64,000 nucleotides of DNA from Actinomycetota bacterium (lineage in GTDB: Bacteria > Actinomycetota > AC-67): NCBI GenBank assembly GCA_041658565.1, contig JBAZZY010000010.1, forward strand, positions 1-64,000, read 5' to 3'. Below are positions 1-8,305 of this stretch, piece by piece (position 1 is the stretch's first letter; each line of letters opens with the position of its first letter). Below the pieces are notes generated by a model. That model was not told the origin of the DNA and ran no database searches. It was given only the letters and a program-made list of their open reading frames with translations. The translations under genes and the position numbers were made by a program.

Positions 1-129
1 CGCGTCAGGCTGCACTCGTCGCTGGGGTACATGTCGCCGGAGAGCTACGAAGCAAGGAGGAGGCGACTGGACGCAACGGGAACGGAAGCGGCATAGTCAA
101 TGTGTTCGTCGAATCGGGGGAACGCCACA
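1..129 (+). mobile_element. Right end of an IS3-family insertion sequence (transposase C-terminus plus terminal repeat)
   Basis: Frame 1 from base 1 reads without interruption to a TAG at 94-96. It gives about 31 residues with the HSSLGYMSPESYEAR signature that closes the integrase core of IS3-family OrfB transposases. The bases after the stop, to about 129, resemble an IS3-type terminal inverted repeat. Read on the minus strand they begin TGTGGCGTTCCCCCGATTCG. The rest of the element lies to the left of the window. The element ends inside the RHS-like gene on the opposite strand, so it appears to have interrupted that gene. The exact last base and any target duplication (possibly GAC) cannot be fixed without the left end. 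Confidence 0.82.
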
Positions 130-2878
130 GACGTCCGGCAGGGTTGAAGAGATAACGCACCTGATCTCGGCGCAACAACTCAAACCCGTCAGCAGTCTGA
201 GTGAGGGTTGACCGCGCACCCGCGGCCGGAACGTATGATCCATCGCTCTGGCGAGAATAATTCACCAGTTGTTCGTCCTCGCCTTGAAGCGTCATGTCGC
301 CATCTGCTCCAGCGATCAGCCGCACCTCGTAGCTGTGCGTCCAACCGGGACCAAGCGAACCAGCGGACCCCCCATCGGAGCGATAGGTTCGGACGAACTC
401 AAAAGGGATCCCGATACCCGGAAGCGCAACGTCTGTCTGGCGATGCTCGTAAGCGCCGGTGGCCGTGTTGACCGGGTCACTCATGCAGGTAGAGGGGTTC
501 ACTGCATGCGCCCCACCAGCGCAACCCCGTGTCTGCCCGGATGGGATGACGGGCCGGTCGGTCGCCCAGAGTAGGTCGCTCTTCCCAGCTCCCTGGTCAA
601 CCGAGACCCACACGTCTACCGGAGCGTGCTGCACCCCATCGTGCCGCTGCGTAGTCCAGAAGACTCCATTTCCCGAGGACGCGGGATGCACGAGGAACGC
701 AGTTGGGACCGACCAACCCACCGAGGACGAAAGGGCGTGACGTGACTCAACCGCAACCGCCAGACCTCCGGCAAACGACATGCCATAGACGTGCAACCGA
801 TCATCGGTGCCGATCGTAAACCCCCGTGGGTCCGATAGCGCCGCAGGAAAGGCCTCGCCTTGCACGATCGGAGTCCAGGTCTCCCCGCTGTCTGTGGAAC
901 GCGCAACCCACAAGCCTCCGCCCGAGGAGCCCGAGGCGATCCATAGTTCGCTCGTCGAGCCGGAACGGGTGAAGATGCTGGGAACGCGCGGAGAATACGG
1001 AGGTTGAGGAAGAGACGGCGGCTGCGCAACAGGTGCGAGCGAACGCGTTGTCGAGTCCCACCGAGCGTACTCCCCGGACGCCTTCAGGAAATGGATCATG
1101 CCTCCCGCAACGATCGTCTTCCACGGCTGGGTGAGTGCTGGAACCGTCCCAGCGTTCGTCCACGACGACCCCTCGTCCGACGAGTAGGACACATGGCCGT
1201 CCTCTTCCACGATGACGAGCAAGGAACCCACCAACACGAGTTCTGACGGCGTCGCCCATTGTGAAGTGTGCCCGGGATTGAACGCGATAGGGCCGTACCA
1301 GCCACCTGACACGTAGGAATAGACCTCGATCTCCCTCTTCTCAGCCGGAGGGGAGCCTCGAGCGGCGGCAAAGACCCGCCCGCCCTCCGAGATCGCAATC
1401 ACCGGAGCCGTCACCCAACCCCGGCCGCCGATGTTCTCCCATTCGACCCCATTGTTGGAGCGAACTACTACCCACGCGCCTCCCGTCTTGGCAACGACAG
1501 CGCGCCAGCCGCCATTTGGACTCACAACTACATTGCGGACCACAGTCGAGGACGCGCCCGCTAGCACCAGTCCCCGCGTCGCGGTTGTCCAGGTTGCACC
1601 CGGCTCAGACGGAATCCCGTCACCTTGAATGTGGTAGATATCACTGCCCGTGCCGCGCGGTACAGAGACCCAAACGTCGACAGGCTCGGCCGGGTACACC
1701 CCCTGGACCCGGTACGGGGTCGCAACTCCCGTATTCTCCCCCGCGGTCGAATCGCAGCCTGTATTCAAGGTTGCGAGCGTGGCGACCTTCGACCAGTCAA
1801 ACGCCGTGGAGAGCGCGTGGCTGGACTCCTTTAGCGTCAGCGTTCCCTCGGCACAAGAGACGCCGTATGCATGCAGACGAGCATCGCTGCCCATAACCAG
1901 CCAGTCCGCGGGTTCGGCCACGTTGTGAGTGCTCATTGGGGGCAGCGCCGCGGGCATCGGCGCCGCTGATAGGACGGAAACCCACGTCAATCCATAATCG
2001 CCCGAAACCGACAGGTAAAGACCCTTGCCGCGGTCGGTCGCCGCCGCCCACATCTGGCCGGGGATGCCCGGTCGCGGAAACACGGCAACGGACTCGATCC
2101 AACTCGGCATCGCGAACTCCGGGTCCGCCGAGTGGGCAATCGTGCGCGTGGGAATGTGCCAGCGATCCAGGCCTCTGCCTCGTACCGCATACAGAAACTC
2201 CCCGTATACGAATGCCCGGTGGGGAAGGGCAGCTTTCGTGAGCGCGAGCCCACCACCGTCGCTCCAAGTGTCCCCATCGTCCTCTGAGTAATAGAGCGTG
2301 CCCGACCGTTGCACTGCGAAGATCATGGAACCGTCCGTTACAAGATCCGTAGTACTTGCCCCGACATCAGCCGTGAACTGATCGAACGTCACCGGTCCCA
2401 ACCACTGGCCGGAGACGTACTTGAAGAACTGCGACGGCGGATAGTAGGGGTGCTCAGGCTCGGGTCGAACAACATAGACTTCCCCCGTGTCTGACACCGC
2501 CAACGGTTTGCATCCGGCACTCCCGCCGGAAGGAAGTTCGATTTCGATGTTGCTCCAGCCGCCTCCGTTTGAGCGCAGGATCCGCGTCACTCCCCCGGGT
2601 CTCGCACATAGGGCCGTCCAGCTGCCGGATGGACTCGTTGCAACGCCGTAGGCAATGTTCCAGTGCGAATCAGCTTGAACGAGTTCCGCTGACGAAGCGA
2701 CAGCAATGCCATCCATCCGGACGACACCGATGAGGGCGAGAATGAGGAGAATCACCAACCCGCGGGACCCCAAACGTCCGCCGTCTCGCGCCGTCCCATT
2801 CCAGACAAGGCACCCGCTGTTCACCATGACAGCCCCCCACGGTCCGATGGCACCACACAGCTTCAGCGATTCTCCCAT
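5..2878 (-). pseudogene. Secreted sialidase-like/RHS-type protein, 3' end cut off by an IS element
   Basis: The 957-residue reading frame has a hydrophobic N-terminal segment near residues 40-55, consistent with export or anchoring. Two tandem modules of roughly 380 residues follow, each with BNR/sialidase-like phrases such as YYSEDDGDTWSDGG and YSSDEGSSWTNAG. After a Cys-containing linker comes the DUF6531-type entry domain of RHS proteins (DPVNTATGAYEHRQTDVALP, then FVRTYRSDGG and LGPGWTHSYEVRL). The RHS-type sequence stops at about base 130. The last 40 or so codons are antisense to the IS3 end, so the natural C-terminus, normally YD repeats and a variable tip, is missing. An alternative ATG at 2827 has a better purine-rich leader. 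RHS relatives are surface or toxin-delivery proteins; the function here is unknown. Confidence 0.75.
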
Positions 2879-2976
2879 TGCTTCATAGGCTCGTCAAAGA
2901 CACAGAGGATGCGCGCATGGTTCAGAGTCCTTGTGGTGCGCGATCATCGACGCGCTCCCGATGCCGACACGCGGCC

Positions 2977-3927
2977 TTACACACCCTCACCCGTCACCGC
3001 GCACTCGCCCCGCTCGGCTTGCTCCAGGGCACCGCGATACACCGCGATGATCGCCGGGGAGAGCCGCAAGTCGTTGTGGTAGGTGTACGGGAACGTCAGG
3101 TTGTCGGCACCGGCGAGCGCGGGGCTCTGCGCGTAGAGCGGACCGGCATACGCAGGGTCACCGACGCCGGTCCCGTCGTAGATCGTCGTCCAGCAGGCCG
3201 GTGCATAGGTCTCGTCGGAACCGTCGGGGCCGTTTAGATCCTGGAGCCACGCGGTGCCGGCGGCGATCTCGTCGCAGGACATAACCTGCCCCTCGGATCC
3301 GGGCGGACAGAACGTCGTGCCGTGGTTGCCGCCGGCGATGCCGACGAAGGCCACAAGATCTGCTCTCAACTCAGGGTGGACCTTCAGCGTTCGGCGCGCG
3401 AGCGTCACGCCTAGCGAATGCGCAACGATCGAGAACCCGTCGGAACCCGTGTACGCGCGCACGGCCATGATGAACTCGTACATGTCCGGGACGTTGACCT
3501 CGTTCGCGGTGACCCAGGTCGATCCATCCCAGCCCATCTCCTTGTGCTCGGCGTCGCGCTGGGGGTTCGCCGTGAACAGCGCGGTGCCGTTGTTTCCGCC
3601 GAGACCGTTGTAGGACGGCGCGTACATCTCTTGGTCGGTCCAGCCGGCTGCGCGGAACTCATCGCGGACCGGATACCAGTCGGCGGCGTCCACGTTGTTG
3701 CCGTGCACGAAGATCACCGGAACGTGCGCGCGCGCCCCGCCCTTCCCGACGCCGCCCCAGCCGCCGAGTCGGAAGCCCCACTCGGAGTCGTTCAGCGCGG
3801 GGAAATCATCCGCGAATGCCACCTTCGCCGGGCCCTGCGGGCGGGTGTGGCCGACCTGGTCGGCGCGCGCGCCCGACATCGCCGCCAGCGACAACAGCGC
3901 GATTCCCAGCGTCAGTATCCGTTTCAT
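2977..3927 (-). CDS. Secreted alpha/beta-hydrolase (lipase or polyester-depolymerase-like), copy 1
   Basis: About 316 residues. The start is the ATG at 3927, which overlaps the stop of the upstream hydrolase by 4 bp; longer upstream reading is not needed. A Sec signal (MKRILTLGIALLSLAAMSG) is followed by an oxyanion-hole strand with VPVIFVHGNN and a nucleophile elbow AHSLGV. GNHGT and a late His (YTYHNDL) are candidates for the rest of the catalytic site. It is a clear paralogue of the gene at 7269-8297 but lacks that protein's C-terminal anchor, so it is probably released. It is the last gene of a six-gene minus-strand operon with a CoA ligase, which suggests it cleaves external esters. The layout also recalls PhaZ7-type poly(3-hydroxybutyrate) depolymerases; that is only a resemblance noted by eye. 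Confidence 0.8.
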   Translation of the reverse strand: MKRILTLGIALLSLAAMSGARADQVGHTRPQGPAKVAFADDFPALNDSEWGFRLGGWGGVGKGGARAHVPVIFVHGNNVDAADWYPVRDEFRAAGWTDQEMYAPSYNGLGGNNGTALFTANPQRDAEHKEMGWDGSTWVTANEVNVPDMYEFIMAVRAYTGSDGFSIVAHSLGVTLARRTLKVHPELRADLVAFVGIAGGNHGTTFCPPGSEGQVMSCDEIAAGTAWLQDLNGPDGSDETYAPACWTTIYDGTGVGDPAYAGPLYAQSPALAGADNLTFPYTYHNDLRLSPAIIAVYRGALEQAERGECAVTGEGV

Positions 3928-4739
3928 CGTTCTCCGCCTTTCGTCACCGCGTTGACGAATCCCTCGACCAGCGCGTTGAAGCGTTCGGGGTACTCGACGA
4001 AGAACAGATGTCCACCGGACATCTCGACGAGGGAAGCGCCGGGGACGGCGCCGGCGAGCAACTTGGAGTTGCGCGGATCGACCACGACGTCCTCGGTTCC
4101 AGTCACAACAAGCGCTTGAGCCTTCACTCCACCGAGGCGCTCCGAGGAGTCGAATGCCGCCCCGGCCGCGGCCTGCGCCTGCCACGCCGCAAGCGGCTGC
4201 GCGGTCGTCACGCGGTACTGCATGATCCGCTCGACCACATCGGGACGCGACGCAACGAACGATGGCGACAGCGCGTTCTCGACGAACGCGCGCAGGCGTT
4301 CGTCGGCGGACATCTCCGCCGCGCGCTGAATGAGCGACACGGTTTGCTCCGGCATCGGGAAGCACTGCGGCCCCCCGAACGTCGTGCAGGCAAGCACTAG
4401 GCGCGCCACGCGCTCGGGCCGGCCGATTGCGATTTCCTGAGCGATGAGGCCACCGAGAGACGCGCCGACGACGTGCGCGCGCTCGACCCCGAGCGCGTCC
4501 AGCAGGCCGACGGCGTCACCGGCCATCTGCTCGACGGTGTACGGTCCCGGCGGCGCGTCGGACCCGCCGACGCCGCGGTTGTCGAAGGTGATAACGCGGA
4601 AGGCGCGCGCCAGATCCTCGACCTGCCAGGCCCACCCCCAGCGCGCGTACCCGAGGCCTTGCACCAGCAGCAGCCAATCCCCCGAGTCCCCGTGCACTTC
4701 GTACTCGATCGAAACGTCGCCGGTCTGCGCGCGCGCCAC
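3924..4739 (-). CDS. Alpha/beta-fold hydrolase, cytoplasmic
   Basis: About 271 residues from a GTG at 4739, preceded on its strand by a purine-rich GGGGAGGGG leader. The upstream ketosynthase-like gene stops only 2 bp before it. Family features are GLGYARWGW in the oxyanion region, FDNRGVGGSD, the nucleophile elbow VGASLGG, an acid strand VVTGTEDVVVDP and a late SGGHLFF supplying the His. This is the pattern of the 3-oxoadipate enol-lactonase/non-haem peroxidase-like branch of hydrolases. There is no signal peptide, so it acts inside the cell, probably on a product of the ligase or ketosynthase-like partner. Substrate cannot be assigned. It overlaps the following lipase start by 4 bp. Confidence 0.85.
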   Translation of the reverse strand: MARAQTGDVSIEYEVHGDSGDWLLLVQGLGYARWGWAWQVEDLARAFRVITFDNRGVGGSDAPPGPYTVEQMAGDAVGLLDALGVERAHVVGASLGGLIAQEIAIGRPERVARLVLACTTFGGPQCFPMPEQTVSLIQRAAEMSADERLRAFVENALSPSFVASRPDVVERIMQYRVTTAQPLAAWQAQAAAGAAFDSSERLGGVKAQALVVTGTEDVVVDPRNSKLLAGAVPGASLVEMSGGHLFFVEYPERFNALVEGFVNAVTKGGER

Positions 4740-4741
4740 GA

Positions 4742-5752
4742 CTATCCCCTCCCCCAGCGGATCACGCTCGCCGCCCAGGTGTAGCCGGTCCCAGCGGCAA
4801 GCAGCATCACAACATCGCCGTCTGCGAGCATCCCCCGGTCGCGCGCCACCGCGAGTCCGTACAGCGGATCCACCGCGCTCATGTGCCCGTTGTGATCCAG
4901 GTACACCGCGCGCTCTGGCGAGAGGCCGAGTTCCAGCAGGATCGCTTCGTGGATCGAGCGCTTCATGTGGATCGGCAACACCAGGCTTACGTCCGACAGA
5001 TCCAAGCCGCTGCGCTCGGCCGCCTCGCGCGCGACGCGCACGAAGTTCTTGGTAGACACGGGGTCCAGGCGGCGCTTCATCTCTGCGGGATCCGATACGT
5101 CCAGGAAATGCATGCGCGCGTCCACCGTCTCGTGGCTCGCCGGGTGCGCGCTGCCGCCGCCGGGCACGCGCACGAACTCGGCGAAAGACCCATCGGTGTA
5201 CAGGCTCGATCCGAGCACATGATTGCGGTCGTGGCCGCGGCGCATCAGCACGGCAACAGCGCCGTCGCCGAAGGTGAACATGAAGCGCGCGCGCGGGTTG
5301 TCGAAGTCGATGAGGTGCGACTCCTTCGCGGCCCCGACGAGCAAGACCGATCGAAGGTTCTCGTCGGCCGCGAGCATGTCCGAGACGACCTTCACGGCAA
5401 CCGGCGCGCCGGCCGAGACGTTCACCATCTCGAGCGCGAAGCCGTCGAGCCCTAGAGCGTGCTGAATCCGCGGAGCTGCCTGCCAGACCGCGTAATCCTT
5501 CCAGTGCGAGCCGAAGTAGACAACGGCGTCGATCTCGGCGGGGTCGTTGCGCGCGAGCACCGGGCGCGCGGCCGAGATGCACATGTCCGAGCAATGCTCA
5601 TCGGGCCCTGCGATGTGCTTTCCCACGAGTCCGAACCGCTCGATGATCACGTCCTCGGGAATGCCGCTTGGAGCCGACATCTCGGCGGCGGTCATGAAAT
5701 CCGGTGGCGCATACGCTTCGACATCGACGATTCCCACGGGCGTTCGCGTCAT
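4742..5752 (-). CDS. Beta-ketoacyl-ACP synthase III-like protein with altered active site
   Basis: About 336 residues from the ATG at 5752, which overlaps the stop of the acyl-CoA ligase. The thiolase-fold layout of FabH is clear: FGLVGKHIAGPDEH near the start, FTFGDGAVAVL in the middle, and the closing GTGYTWAASVIRWG. Aligned by eye with E. coli FabH, the nucleophile position (normally AACAG) reads NVSAG, so Cys is replaced by Ser. The Asn of GNTSAA reads GHMSAV. The His motif is LPIHMKR. It may therefore not condense acyl groups in the usual way, and could be a hydrolase-like or non-condensing relative. It belongs to the operon with the CoA ligase and lipases. Confidence 0.8.
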   Translation of the reverse strand: MTRTPVGIVDVEAYAPPDFMTAAEMSAPSGIPEDVIIERFGLVGKHIAGPDEHCSDMCISAARPVLARNDPAEIDAVVYFGSHWKDYAVWQAAPRIQHALGLDGFALEMVNVSAGAPVAVKVVSDMLAADENLRSVLLVGAAKESHLIDFDNPRARFMFTFGDGAVAVLMRRGHDRNHVLGSSLYTDGSFAEFVRVPGGGSAHPASHETVDARMHFLDVSDPAEMKRRLDPVSTKNFVRVAREAAERSGLDLSDVSLVLPIHMKRSIHEAILLELGLSPERAVYLDHNGHMSAVDPLYGLAVARDRGMLADGDVVMLLAAGTGYTWAASVIRWGRG

Positions 5753-7272
5753 CAGGATCCTCCATAAAGCGCGCGCAATTCGGGTTTGAGGATCTTGCCG
5801 GTCGGGTTCCTCGGCAAGGTCTGGGCAAACACGGCGCGCGCGGGAACTTTGAACTTCGCGAGTCTTGCCGCACAGAACGCGCGGAGATCTTCCTCGGACG
5901 GGCGCGCGCCGGCGCGCGCCACCACGATCGCAAGCCCGACCTCGCCCCACCGTTCGTCGGACACTCCGATCACCGCGGCGTCGGCTACATCCGGGTGCTC
6001 GCCGAGCACCTTCTCCACCTCGGCGGGATAGACGTTCTCGCCGCCCGAGATGAACATGTCCTTCACTCGGTCGACGACGAACACATAGCCCTCATCGTCG
6101 ATACGCCCGACGTCGCCCGTGTGCAGCCATCCGCCGCGGAGGGTCTCGGCGGTTTCGTCGGGGCGGCGCCAGTAGCCCTTCATGACCGACGGCCCGCGAA
6201 CCAAGATCTCGCCGGTCTCCCCTGCGGCAACGGGTTCGCCGTCGAAACCGGCGACGCGTACGTCGGCGAAGAAGTACGGACGCCCGGCGGCGCCGGCCTT
6301 GCGTTCGGCGTCCTCGGAAGGAACGATCAAGCAATTGGGCGCTGCTTCGGTGAGGCCGTAGCCCTGAACGAAATGCAGCCCGCGCTCCTGGTAGCGGCGA
6401 ATCAGCGGCACGGCGAGCGGCGCTCCGCCGCACACGCACACGCGCAACGACGAAAGATCCGCTGCGCCGAACCCCGGCTGGTCGGCGAGCATCTGGTAGA
6501 CGGTCGGCACGCCCATCATGCTCGTGATCCGCCGCGTCGCGATCAGATCGAGCGCGCGCGCGGCGTCGAACGCGGGTTCCAGCACGACGGTCCCGCCCCT
6601 CCACCACACCGCGAGCGTGTTGACGTTCCACCCGCCGACGTGGAACAGGGGCAGCACGACAAGCGAACGTTCGTCTCCGGTGAGGTCGAGCGCGAGCGCC
6701 ATGTTGAGGTTGGTCCAGAAGAAGTTCCCGTGCGTGAGCATCGCGCCCTTCGGGCGGCCGGTCGTGCCCGAGGTGTAGAAGATCGCGAGCACGTCGTCGC
6801 TCGCGCAGTCCTCGGGCGCGCGCACCGGCGCGGCCGCAGCGAGGGCAGCTTCGTACGAGGGATCGTCGGCCTCTCCCACCGCAAGAACCGCGTGCAGCGC
6901 GACTTGTGGACGGAAGGACTTGACCACGTCGGCGCGCGCCGCGTCGTACACCAGAACCGATGCCCCGGAGTCGTCCAGCATGAACTGCAACTCGGCCGCC
7001 GCAAGCCGCGTGGAAAGCGGGACCAGAATCGCTCCCAGGCGCGCGCACGCGAAGAACACCTCGACGTACTCGCGACCGGCCTCCAGATAAGCGGCGACGC
7101 GATCGCCCGGACCGACCCCCGCCGCGGCCAGGGCGTTCGCGCACCGCGCCGCGCGCGCGTCCAACTCGGCGTAGGTGATGCGCGCATCGCCGGTCTCCAG
7201 AGCGACCCGAGCCGGCGTCATCTCCGCGCGGCGCGGAAGCCAGAATCCGATGCTTCGAAACGCGAAGGTCAC
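5752..7272 (-). CDS. Acyl-CoA synthetase / long-chain fatty acid-CoA ligase family (AMP-forming)
   Basis: About 506 residues from a GTG at 7272 that overlaps the upstream lipase stop by 4 bp. All adenylate-forming enzyme motifs are visible: the P-loop-like FYTSGTTGRPKGAM, the aromatic QGYGLTEAAP, LHTGDVGRID, VDRVKDMFISGGENVYP, and the C-terminal lysine in PTGKILKPELR. It should activate a carboxylic acid as acyl-AMP and then acyl-CoA in the cytoplasm. Its position between two secreted lipases and beside a Liv-type importer suggests that the substrate is the acid released outside and imported. Chain length or ring structure of the substrate is not readable from the sequence. Confidence 0.92.
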   Translation of the reverse strand: MTFAFRSIGFWLPRRAEMTPARVALETGDARITYAELDARAARCANALAAAGVGPGDRVAAYLEAGREYVEVFFACARLGAILVPLSTRLAAAELQFMLDDSGASVLVYDAARADVVKSFRPQVALHAVLAVGEADDPSYEAALAAAAPVRAPEDCASDDVLAIFYTSGTTGRPKGAMLTHGNFFWTNLNMALALDLTGDERSLVVLPLFHVGGWNVNTLAVWWRGGTVVLEPAFDAARALDLIATRRITSMMGVPTVYQMLADQPGFGAADLSSLRVCVCGGAPLAVPLIRRYQERGLHFVQGYGLTEAAPNCLIVPSEDAERKAGAAGRPYFFADVRVAGFDGEPVAAGETGEILVRGPSVMKGYWRRPDETAETLRGGWLHTGDVGRIDDEGYVFVVDRVKDMFISGGENVYPAEVEKVLGEHPDVADAAVIGVSDERWGEVGLAIVVARAGARPSEEDLRAFCAARLAKFKVPARAVFAQTLPRNPTGKILKPELRALYGGS

Positions 7273-8297
7273 CTCTTGAGCCTCCAGGCCTTTCCAAGGA
7301 GCATGCCCGCAACGATGAGGCCGGCAGCCCCCAGCAAGACCCACCCAACGGAAGCGGCTCTCAGTCCCGTCGCTGGAAGCGTTGCGCCCGGGATCCGGCT
7401 CGCATGAAAGCCGAGGACCTCGCTACGCCGCGCCTTGCGCCGCACGAGAGGCAGGAACCGCGAGAAGGCGTCGGGCCCACGTGCGGTCATGAAGTGCAGC
7501 GATCCGGGAATCTCGAGGTTCTCGGCTCCATCGAGCTGAGGGCTACGGGCATCGACCGCGAGAAAGAAGTGATCCGCAACACCCGTGCAGTCGCAGATCG
7601 TCACGAAGCGGATCGCGCCGGGCGTCTCGTCGGCGTTCAACTCGGCCAGCCATGCGCTGCCCGGCTCCATCTCGTCGCACCCCTTGATGCTGCCCGAGCC
7701 CCGGCAGGTCGTCGTGCCGTGGTTCGCGCCCGACGCGAAGATCGCGTCCTCGACGTGCGCGACCAGATCGGGCTGCTCGTACAGCGCGCGACGGACGACG
7801 GTCACGCCGAGGGAATGCGCGACGACGTCCACCGTGCGCGCGCCCGTGTAATCCAGCACCACGCGCATGAAGGCAGCGAAATCGGCAACGTTGATCTGGT
7901 TGTAGGTTTGGCACAGATTCGATCCGCACCTCTGCCCGTTGTAGGACAGCGCCCACAGCTCCTGATCGGAATACCCTGCAGCCCGGAATCGCGCACGCAC
8001 GTTGACCGCCACCGAGGTCTCGTTGTCCAGGTCCCAGAAGCTCGCGTCCTCGCCGTTGCCGTGGACGAAGATCACCGGGGTGCGGGCAAGGGGCGCGCGC
8101 CTGCGGATCCCACCCCACCCGCCGATCGGATACCCCCAGTCGGCGTCAAGGAGCACCGGGAAGTCCTTGGGGAACTCCGCAATCGCCGCGCAGCACGACC
8201 AGTCCGGGTGACCGGCACCCGCGGGCTCGGCCACGGCCGGAGCGGCGGGAACGGCCGCGCACGCCGCGAGCAGCGTGACCAAAAGGCGCCGGCCCAC
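7269..8297 (-). CDS. Secreted lipase/depolymerase-like hydrolase, copy 2, with LPXTG-type anchor
   Basis: About 342 residues. The GTG at 8297 is chosen because AGGAG lies just upstream and a signal peptide follows (RRLLVTLLAACAAVPAAPAV). Catalytic motifs match copy 1: TPVIFVHGNG, the elbow AHSLGV, GANHGTT, and a late His in SLHFMTARG. The C-terminus carries LPATG, then a hydrophobic stretch of about 20 residues and a KAWRLKR tail, which is a sortase sorting signal. No sortase gene lies in the window. The enzyme would be fixed to the cell wall, next to the importer whose binding lipoprotein is encoded 8 bp upstream. Confidence 0.82.
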   Translation of the reverse strand: MGRRLLVTLLAACAAVPAAPAVAEPAGAGHPDWSCCAAIAEFPKDFPVLLDADWGYPIGGWGGIRRRAPLARTPVIFVHGNGEDASFWDLDNETSVAVNVRARFRAAGYSDQELWALSYNGQRCGSNLCQTYNQINVADFAAFMRVVLDYTGARTVDVVAHSLGVTVVRRALYEQPDLVAHVEDAIFASGANHGTTTCRGSGSIKGCDEMEPGSAWLAELNADETPGAIRFVTICDCTGVADHFFLAVDARSPQLDGAENLEIPGSLHFMTARGPDAFSRFLPLVRRKARRSEVLGFHASRIPGATLPATGLRAASVGWVLLGAAGLIVAGMLLGKAWRLKR

Positions 8298-8305
8298 ACC
8301 CGCTC

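Noticed and set aside
2977..4365. Long form of lipase copy 1 (462 residues)
   Set aside because: The upstream 146 residues are Arg-rich shadow of the hydrolase gene; a signal peptide begins at 3927.
4742..5950. Long form of the ketosynthase-like gene
   Set aside because: The extra N-terminus overlaps the acyl-CoA ligase in another frame; FabH-type sequence starts at 5752.
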